Below, in pieces: positions 22,824 through 28,721 of a stretch of DNA of 35,344 nucleotides (the first letter of the stretch is position 1; every line of letters starts with the position of its first letter). Below the pieces are notes generated by a model. The model worked only from the letters and a program-made list of their open reading frames with translations, had not been told where the DNA came from and did not search any database. Source of the stretch: Prevotellamassilia sp. (GTDB lineage: Bacteria > Bacteroidota > Bacteroidia > Bacteroidales > Bacteroidaceae); NCBI GenBank assembly GCA_009775705.1, contig VSQE01000015.1, positions 1 through 35,344 of the forward strand, read 5' to 3'. Position numbers and translations under genes: made by a program.

Positions 22824-23585
22824 ATGGCCAACAGACCCTATATCCTAATTTCCAATGACGACGGAGTGGCTGCGCGCGGCATCAATTATCTCATTGAGGT
22901 GTTGCGTCCCGTGGCCGACCTCCTGGTGGTGGCTCCCGATTCCCCGCGTTCCGGGGCGGGCTGCTCCATCACGACTTCCCTTCCGCTGACTTGCCGCGAG
23001 TTGCGGCGCGAGCAGGGCCTTGCGGTCTTTTCGTGCAGCGGAACTCCTGTCGATTGTGTGAAGGTGGCGCTCAACGAATACATCGAACGTCAGCCGGACC
23101 TTGTGGTGGGCGGCATCAATCATGGCGACAACTCTTCCGTGAATTCCCACTATTCCGGCACGATGGGGGTAGTCACCGAGGCGGCTCTGCAAGGCTATCC
23201 TTCTGTGGCTTTCTCGCTTTGCGACCACAGTCCCGAAGCCGACTTCACGCCCCTGCAACCCTATATCATTGACTTGGTCTTCAAGGCCATCGCCGTGGGA
23301 CTGCCTCCCTTTACCTGCCTGAACGTCAATTTCCCGAAACTTTCCCGGTTCGAGGGAGTACGCATCTGCCGCATGTCACGCAGCCGGTGGGAACGCGAGA
23401 CGCAGCGTTGTCCGCATCCTTACGGCGGAGATCATTTCTGGCTGACGGGTGAGTGCCGCGAGCTGGAACCCGAGGCCTCCGACACGGACCGCTGGGCGCT
23501 GGCCCACGGTTATGTGGCCGTCACTCCTACCCAGCTGGACGTGACTGCTACGGGTCTTGTCGACATTCTTAAATCCGTTCTGTAA
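22824..23585 (+). CDS. surE: 5'/3'-nucleotidase SurE
   Basis: SurE is a metal-dependent survival-protein phosphatase acting on nucleoside monophosphates. The 253-residue protein shows the metal ligands in canonical order: Asp12-Asp13 in ISNDDG, Ser43 in APDSPRSGAG, and Asn99 in GGINHGDN. SGTPVDCVK and YSGTMGVVTEAALQG are also family signatures. The ATG at 22824 is set by the -7 box at 22789-22796. lpxB follows by 24 bp, so the two should share a transcript. Confidence 0.96.
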   Translation: MANRPYILISNDDGVAARGINYLIEVLRPVADLLVVAPDSPRSGAGCSITTSLPLTCRELRREQGLAVFSCSGTPVDCVKVALNEYIERQPDLVVGGINHGDNSSVNSHYSGTMGVVTEAALQGYPSVAFSLCDHSPEADFTPLQPYIIDLVFKAIAVGLPPFTCLNVNFPKLSRFEGVRICRMSRSRWERETQRCPHPYGGDHFWLTGECRELEPEASDTDRWALAHGYVAVTPTQLDVTATGLVDILKSVL

Positions 23586-23609
23586 CAGACTTGATTTCAT
23601 GTTCTCACG

Positions 23610-24776
23610 ATGAAATACTTCCTGATAGCCGGCGAGGCCAGCGGCGACCTGCATGCCTCCCATCTTATGCAGGCTTTGCGACGCGAAGATCCCGAGGCCT
23701 GTTTCCGCTGTTACGGGGGCGACCTGATGCAGGCGGCGGGGGGCGAGTTGCGCTGCCACTACCGTGAACTGGCCTATATGGGCTTCATCCCCGTGTTGCT
23801 CCATCTGCCCCGTATCCTTGGAGGGATGCGTCGCTGCAAGCGGGACATTGCCGGATGGAAGCCCGATGCCGTGATACTTGTGGACTATCCCGGCTTCAAT
23901 CTCTCTATAGCGCGCTATGTGGCCCGTCACAGTTTTTGCCCCGTCTTTTATTATATCGCTCCCAAGATCTGGGCCTGGAAGGAACACCGCATACGCAGCA
24001 TCCGCCGCGATGTGACCCGCCTTTTCTCCATTCTTCCTTTCGAGGTGGATTTTTTTGAGAAAAAGCATCATTATCCCATCAGTTATGTGGGAAATCCCAC
24101 GTTGGACGAGGTTTGCGCCTATCGCCGTTCCCATCCTGCCGATCCGGAAGCTTTTGCCCGTGAGGCCGGTCTCGGTGATGTTTCCCGTCCGGTCATCGCC
24201 CTGCTTCCCGGCAGCCGTCGTCAGGAGGTGCGCGACAATCTGCGTCGCATGCTGGAGGCTGCGGCCCCGTTGGCGCAGCAGGGGTATACCCTTGTCGTGG
24301 CCTGTGCCCCTTCGCTTCCGGACGAGGTTTACGGGCAGATCCTGTCTGCCGTTCCTCAGGCCCGTGCCGTGCTTTGGAAAGGGGCGGGCGGTGCGTTTCG
24401 TCTGCTGTCGCATTCATCGGCCGCGCTGGTCACCTCGGGAACTGCCACGCTGGAGACGGCTCTTTTCCAGGTGCCTCAGGTCGTCTGCTATTACGTTTCC
24501 TGCGGTCGGCTGGTCTCCCTTCTGCGCCGCTTGTTCCTGAAAGTTCCCTACATCTCTCTTGTCAATCTCATTGCCGGACGCGAGGTGGTTCCGGAACTGG
24601 TGGCCGACGGCATGACTGTAAGCAATGTGCGCAGCCGCCTTTTCGACATTCTGCCCGGAACTGCCGGACGCAAGTCCATGTTGCAGGGCTATGGGGAGAT
24701 GGCCGCCCGCCTGGGTGGGGAAGGCGCACCTGTGCAGGCTGCCCGTGAGATGGTGCAGCGGCTGGTCCGGCAGTGA
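23610..24776 (+). CDS. lpxB: Lipid-A-disaccharide synthase
   Basis: LpxB joins UDP-2,3-diacylglucosamine and lipid X to form the lipid A disaccharide at the inner face of the inner membrane. The 388-residue GT-B enzyme starts YFLIAGEASGDLHASHLM, a diagnostic motif. ILVDYPGFNLSIAR, YYIAPKIWAWKEHRI, YVGNPTLDEV, IALLPGSRRQEVRDNL, SGTATLETAL and PYISLVNLIAGREVVPEL follow, all in family order. Length is normal. This shows the host makes LPS or LOS, which agrees with lptD further on. Confidence 0.96.
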   Translation: MKYFLIAGEASGDLHASHLMQALRREDPEACFRCYGGDLMQAAGGELRCHYRELAYMGFIPVLLHLPRILGGMRRCKRDIAGWKPDAVILVDYPGFNLSIARYVARHSFCPVFYYIAPKIWAWKEHRIRSIRRDVTRLFSILPFEVDFFEKKHHYPISYVGNPTLDEVCAYRRSHPADPEAFAREAGLGDVSRPVIALLPGSRRQEVRDNLRRMLEAAAPLAQQGYTLVVACAPSLPDEVYGQILSAVPQARAVLWKGAGGAFRLLSHSSAALVTSGTATLETALFQVPQVVCYYVSCGRLVSLLRRLFLKVPYISLVNLIAGREVVPELVADGMTVSNVRSRLFDILPGTAGRKSMLQGYGEMAARLGGEGAPVQAAREMVQRLVRQ

Positions 24777-24957
24777 TCTCTTTTTTTCTTCACGGAGAAT
24801 AAGGTCCGTGTGAAGAACTGCGGACGCAAAGCCTTGGGGATACAGGTGGTTCCCGATATTGTCATTGTGGCAGCCTTGTCGCTGTGCTCCTTTCGTGTTT
24901 AGCGGCGATAAAGGGCAGGACGGCAACCTCTGAAGTGTAAACGAAAGTTAAAGGCTG
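24777..24957. other. Noncoding stretch after lpxB
   Basis: I see no supportable gene here. An imperfect hairpin (CTTCACGGA with TCCGTGTGAAG, 24789-24816) lies just downstream of a T-run. It could only act as a terminator on the minus strand, where no gene is seen. Confidence 0.4.
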
Positions 24958-24989
24958 TTTGGATTTTGTCCTCGGATGTAGTATATTTG
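24958..24989 (+). promoter_or_regulatory. Orphan consensus promoter
   Basis: TTTG at 24958-24961, a 20-bp spacer and TATATTTG at 24982-24989 form an exact Bacteroidetes promoter. No coding start follows within 400 bp, and a terminator comes only about 30 bp further on. Confidence 0.75.
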
Positions 24990-24995
24990 CATCAG

Positions 24996-25041
24996 CAAAG
25001 TAGAAGAACCTTGAAAAGCCGCCTATAGGGCGGTTTTTTTT
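24996..25041 (+). ncRNA. Candidate short noncoding transcript
   Basis: An exact promoter (24958-24989) followed by a hairpin plus T8 (25019-25041) predicts a transcript of about 45 nt. It contains no ORF of useful size. The 5' end is inferred as about 7 nt after the -7 box. It could instead be a constitutive attenuator far upstream of clpB. I do not recognise an RNA family. Confidence 0.4.
25014..25041 (+). terminator. Rho-independent terminator of the orphan cassette
   Basis: CCGCC (25019-25023) pairs with GGCGG (25029-25033) around TATAG. It is extended by AAAA/TTTT across a bulged G at 25018. Eight T residues follow at 25034-25041. Confidence 0.7.
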
Positions 25042-25056
25042 CGTTGCTTAACGTGA

Positions 25057-25140
25057 AAAAAACATCCTATCTTTTTTAAAAAAGGTCCCATCTTGTTCAA
25101 AAAAGATACTATGTTTTTCAAAAAAGGTCCGTTCCCGTTC
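25057..25140. repeat. Four-unit 21-bp tandem A-tract array
   Basis: Four units start at 25057, 25078, 25099 and 25120, exactly 21 bp apart. Each is six A residues plus 15 variable bases that mostly end in TTC. The variable parts are related but not identical (for example GGTCCCATCTTGTTC and GATACTATGTTTTTC). Some units are near-palindromes. A-tracts phased at two helical turns predict intrinsically bent DNA. The array sits 260 bp before clpB. Confidence 0.8.
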
Positions 25141-25385
25141 GTTTTCTGAAAAACCTATAAGTTAAACTTTGTCTCTGCGTATTAAAAAACACCAATGCCC
25201 GCATGTCTGACTCAAGACTCCTTTTGCTGAAAACGGAGCGTGACAAAACGGCGTGAAAATTGAATGTTTGTCAAAAAAACAAGGATGGCAGGTTTTTTGA
25301 GAGTCTGTTTGGTGAATCTCCGTCCGGGTGCCTCTTTCCTTGGGCCGGGAGGTTCCGGAAACATACGATTGACAAAATAGAAAAG
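25141..25385 (+). other. clpB leader/upstream region
   Basis: No gene is supported here. A weak promoter candidate is AAACTTTG at 25164-25171, one mismatch from the -7 consensus, with TTTT about 18 bp upstream. A CTCTTTC segment at 25332-25338 can pair with the clpB ribosome-binding site. No CIRCE element (TTAGCACTC-N9-GAGTGCTAA) was found. Confidence 0.35.
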
Positions 25386-25392
25386 AAAGGAG
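25386..25392 (+). promoter_or_regulatory. Strong ribosome-binding site of clpB
   Basis: AAAGGAG lies 8 nt before the ATG at 25401, optimal Shine-Dalgarno spacing. It selects this ATG over in-frame starts further upstream. Confidence 0.65.
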
Positions 25393-25400
25393 AAAAGACT

Positions 25401-27986
25401 ATGAATTTCGAGAATTTTACGATCAAGGCGCAACAGGCCGTGCAGCATGCCGTGGAGCGGGCCGCCTCAGGGGGCAGTCAGGCTGTCGGGGCATTGCATC
25501 TGTTGTCCGGCGTGCTGGCGAAGGGAGAGAATGTGACGCAGTTCCTGTTGGGGAAATGCGGCGTGAATGAGGAGCATCTTATGCGTGTGGTGGAGAGCGG
25601 ACTGGCCGGTCTGCCACGTGTGGAAGGCGGCGACCTCTATCTGGACCGCGAGGCCAATGAGGTGCTTCGGAAGGCGCAGGAGGCGGCCCGTAAGGAAGGC
25701 GATTCGTTCACCGGACTGGAGCCTTTGTTGCTGGCTTTGCTCACGGTGAAGAGCACGGCCTCGCGCATGTTGAAAGATGCCGGCCTGACTGAGGAGGCCT
25801 TGCGCAAGGCCATCGGCGAGCTGCGCGGTGGGCGCAAGGCCACGTCGGCTTCGAGCGAGGAGACGTATCAGTCGCTGGCACGCTATGCCCGCAACCTGGT
25901 GGATGAGGCGAGAAACGGAAAACTGGATCCCGTGATAGGCCGTGACGAGGAAATCAGACGCGTGTTGCAGATCCTGTCGCGCCGGACGAAGAACAACCCC
26001 ATCCTGATCGGCGAGCCCGGAACGGGAAAGACGGCTATTGTAGAGGGGTTGGCCGAGCGGATCGTGCGGGGCGACGTGCCCGAGAATCTGAAGAACAAGC
26101 AGCTCTATTCGCTCGACATGGGAGCGCTCGTGGCCGGAGCGAAGTATAAGGGCGAGTTCGAGGAGCGGCTGAAGAGCGTCATCAATGAGGTGACGGGAGC
26201 CGAGGGTAACGTGATACTCTTCATTGACGAGATCCACACGCTGGTGGGAGCCGGTAAGGGAGAGGGCGCGATGGATGCGGCCAACATCTTGAAACCGGCG
26301 CTGGCGCGTGGCGAGTTGCGCAGCATAGGAGCCACTACGCTGGAGGAGTATCAGAAATATTTTGAGAAGGACAAGGCGCTCGAACGCCGTTTCCAGACGG
26401 TCACGGTGGACGAGCCGTCGCCCGAGGATGCCGTGAGCATCCTACGCGGGCTGAAGGAGCGTTATGAGAACCACCACCGGGTGCGCATACAGGACGATGC
26501 CATCATCGCGGCCGTCAACCTGTCGCACCGTTATATCAGTGACCGTTTCCTGCCCGACAAGGCCATTGACCTGATGGACGAGGCGGCTGCCAAGTTGCGT
26601 ATGGAGCACGATTCCCAGCCCGAAGAACTGGACGAGATCACACGGCGCATCCGTCAGTTGGAGATTGAGCGCGAGGCCATCAAGCGCGAGGACGATACCG
26701 AAAAACTGGCGGGCATCGAGCAGGAACTGTCCGCACTCGGCGAGCGGGAACGGAACTTCCGGGCCAAATGGGAAGGCGAGCGGGAACTGCTGGGCCGCAT
26801 CCAGCAGAACCGGCAGCAGGCGGAACAGCTGAAGTTTGAGGCCGACCGCGCTGAGCGCGAAGGCGACTACGGAAAGGTGGCCGAAATCAGATATGGCAGG
26901 TTGAAGGCGCTGGAGGACGAGATGGCAGAGTCCGAGGAACAGCTGAAACTCCGGCAGGGTGCAGAGGCTATGGTGAAGGAGGAAGTGACGGCCGATGACA
27001 TTGCGGACGTGGTGAGCCGCTGGACGGGAATTCCTGTGAGCCGGATGTTGCAGAGCGAGCGCGAAAAACTGATTCGTCTGGAGGCGGAACTGCACCGCCG
27101 CGTGGTGGGGCAGGACGAGGCCATCGGGGCCGTGGCCGATGCCGTGCGCCGCAGCCGGGCCGGACTGCAGGACCCGAAGCGGCCCATCGGATCGTTCATC
27201 TTCCTGGGAACCACGGGAGTGGGAAAGACGGAACTGGCCAAAGCGCTGGCGGAGTATCTCTTCAATGACGAGAACATGCTGACGCGCATCGACATGAGCG
27301 AGTATCAGGAAAAGTTCAGCGTGAGCCGTCTGGTAGGTGCCCCTCCGGGGTATGTGGGCTATGACGAGGGTGGACAGCTGACCGAGGCCGTGCGGAGAAA
27401 GCCGTACAGCGTGGTGCTGTTCGACGAGGTGGAGAAGGCGCATCCCGATGTCTTCAACATCCTGTTGCAGGTGCTGGACGACGGCCGCCTGACGGACAAC
27501 AAGGGCCGTGTGGTGAACTTCAAGAACACGATTATCATCATGACCAGTAACCTGGGCAGCCAGTACATCCAGAGCAAGCTGGAGAATGCCGAGGTGAGCG
27601 AGCAACTGCTGGACGAGGTGAAGGGCAATGTGATGGACATGCTGAAAAAGACGATCCGTCCGGAGTTTCTGAACCGTATTGATGACATCATCATGTTCCG
27701 GCCTCTGCAACGGAAGGAGATCGAGGAGATCGTGCGTTTGCAGGTGGAGGATGTCGTGCGCCGTCTCTCCGGTCAGGGTGTGACGTTGAAGGTGGACGCC
27801 AGTGCCGTGCGGTTAGTGGCCGATGCCGGTTTCGATCCGGAGTTCGGCGCCCGTCCCGTGAAGCGGGCCTTGCAGCGGCTGCTGCTCAACGATCTGAGCC
27901 GCGCGCTGCTGGCCGGAACGGTGGACAAGTCGCGTCCCATTGCGGTACGTGCCGCCGGCGATGTGCTGGAGTTTGCCAATGAATGA
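25401..27986 (+). CDS. clpB: ATP-dependent disaggregase ClpB
   Basis: Hsp100 chaperone that rescues aggregated proteins with DnaK. The 861-residue protein begins MNFENFTIKAQQAVQ, the usual ClpB start. The N-domain is followed by AAA module 1 with Walker A GEPGTGKT at 204-211 and Walker B VILFIDEIHTL. The middle coiled coil (about 400-525), rich in Glu, Arg and Gln, marks ClpB rather than ClpA or ClpC. AAA module 2 has GTTGVGKT at 603-610, VVLFDEVEKAHPDVFN and the arginine-finger region FLNRIDDIIMF. An in-frame reading from 25260 is rejected for lack of family residues. A terminator follows. Confidence 0.97.
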   Translation: MNFENFTIKAQQAVQHAVERAASGGSQAVGALHLLSGVLAKGENVTQFLLGKCGVNEEHLMRVVESGLAGLPRVEGGDLYLDREANEVLRKAQEAARKEGDSFTGLEPLLLALLTVKSTASRMLKDAGLTEEALRKAIGELRGGRKATSASSEETYQSLARYARNLVDEARNGKLDPVIGRDEEIRRVLQILSRRTKNNPILIGEPGTGKTAIVEGLAERIVRGDVPENLKNKQLYSLDMGALVAGAKYKGEFEERLKSVINEVTGAEGNVILFIDEIHTLVGAGKGEGAMDAANILKPALARGELRSIGATTLEEYQKYFEKDKALERRFQTVTVDEPSPEDAVSILRGLKERYENHHRVRIQDDAIIAAVNLSHRYISDRFLPDKAIDLMDEAAAKLRMEHDSQPEELDEITRRIRQLEIEREAIKREDDTEKLAGIEQELSALGERERNFRAKWEGERELLGRIQQNRQQAEQLKFEADRAEREGDYGKVAEIRYGRLKALEDEMAESEEQLKLRQGAEAMVKEEVTADDIADVVSRWTGIPVSRMLQSEREKLIRLEAELHRRVVGQDEAIGAVADAVRRSRAGLQDPKRPIGSFIFLGTTGVGKTELAKALAEYLFNDENMLTRIDMSEYQEKFSVSRLVGAPPGYVGYDEGGQLTEAVRRKPYSVVLFDEVEKAHPDVFNILLQVLDDGRLTDNKGRVVNFKNTIIIMTSNLGSQYIQSKLENAEVSEQLLDEVKGNVMDMLKKTIRPEFLNRIDDIIMFRPLQRKEIEEIVRLQVEDVVRRLSGQGVTLKVDASAVRLVADAGFDPEFGARPVKRALQRLLLNDLSRALLAGTVDKSRPIAVRAAGDVLEFANE

Positions 27987-28015
27987 GCCAGTGCGTTTTT
28001 CTGTAAGACTTCCTG

Positions 28016-28050
28016 CTCCCTGCTGCCGCCCGGCAGCAGGGAGTTTTTTT
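28016..28050 (+). terminator. Rho-independent terminator after clpB
   Basis: A perfect 12-bp stem CTCCCTGCTGCC/GGCAGCAGGGAG (28016-28027 with 28032-28043), loop GCCC, then T7. Confidence 0.9.
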
Positions 28051-28079
28051 CGTCGGGACGGAAATCCGTTTTTTATGTT

Positions 28080-28087
28080 TATCTTTG
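28080..28087 (+). promoter_or_regulatory. -7 promoter box for the HD-domain gene
   Basis: TATCTTTG lies 19 bp before the ATG at 28106. No convincing -33 box. The expected leader is very short, about 12 nt. Confidence 0.5.
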
Positions 28088-28105
28088 CCGTCAAAATCTG
28101 GAAAC

Positions 28106-28642
28106 ATGGATCCTACGGACATCATCTTTAAATACTATCCCGAAGATAACGAGCTGCGACGCCTGCTGTTGCACCACAGCCGGCAAGTGGCGGAACGGGC
28201 CTTGGTTGTGGCCGGCCGCCATCCCGGACTGGGGCTGGACCGGCAGTTTCTTTACGAGGCGGCCATGCTGCACGACATCGGCATCTTTCTGACCGACGCC
28301 CCGGGCATTCATTGTCACGGCAGTCATCCCTATCTGCTTCACGGGCGGCTGGGAGCGGAACTGATGAGGCGGGAGGGACGCGAGGACATCGCGAGAGTCT
28401 GCGAACGCCATACGGGAACCGGTCTGACCGCAGAACAGATCCGGCGGCAGGGGCTTCCCCTGCCTGCCGGTGACTACCGGCCCGAGACGCTGGAGGAGCA
28501 GGTGATATGCTATGCCGACAAGTTCTATTCCAAAAGCCATCCCGAACGGGAGCGGACGGCCCGGCAGACGGCGGAGAGTCTGGCGAAGTTCGGGGAGGAG
28601 AGTGTGGCCGTTTTTCTGAAATGGGAGGAAAAATTCGGCTGA
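28106..28642 (+). CDS. HD-domain phosphohydrolase-like protein
   Basis: Soluble 178-residue protein with a small HD domain. Probable metal ligands are His24 (LLHHSRQVA), His56-Asp57 (AAMLHDIGIF), His102 (CERHTGTG) and Asp138 (CYADKFYSKS), in the order expected for an HDIG-type hydrolase. The substrate is unknown; relatives are annotated only as HD-domain proteins. The ATG at 28106 lies just after the -7 box at 28080-28087, so an earlier start is unlikely. It appears monocistronic, between the clpB terminator and the hairpin at 28651-28686. Confidence 0.88.
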   Translation: MDPTDIIFKYYPEDNELRRLLLHHSRQVAERALVVAGRHPGLGLDRQFLYEAAMLHDIGIFLTDAPGIHCHGSHPYLLHGRLGAELMRREGREDIARVCERHTGTGLTAEQIRRQGLPLPAGDYRPETLEEQVICYADKFYSKSHPERERTARQTAESLAKFGEESVAVFLKWEEKFG

Positions 28643-28650
28643 GACACGTT

Positions 28651-28686
28651 AAAACTATGAGCGGGTCTTAACCCACTCATAGTTTT
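28651..28686 (+). terminator. Terminator after the HD-domain gene
   Basis: A 16-bp stem with a single mismatch (28651-28666 with 28671-28686), loop CTTA, ending in TTTTT. The A-rich 5' side makes it potentially bidirectional. It overlaps the expected -33 region of lptD. Confidence 0.8.
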
Positions 28687-28690
28687 TATG

Positions 28691-28698
28691 TACTTTTG
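28691..28698 (+). promoter_or_regulatory. -7 promoter box for lptD
   Basis: TACTTTTG fits the consensus and lies 23 bp before the TTG start of lptD. The -33 position falls inside the preceding terminator stem and matches poorly. Confidence 0.5.
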
Positions 28699-28721
28699 CA
28701 GGAGTCAAGGGAATTTTATAT

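Noticed and set aside
25260..25400. N-terminal extension of ClpB by 47 codons
   Set aside because: The extension has no family similarity; a strong Shine-Dalgarno site and the usual ClpB N-terminus identify the ATG at 25401.
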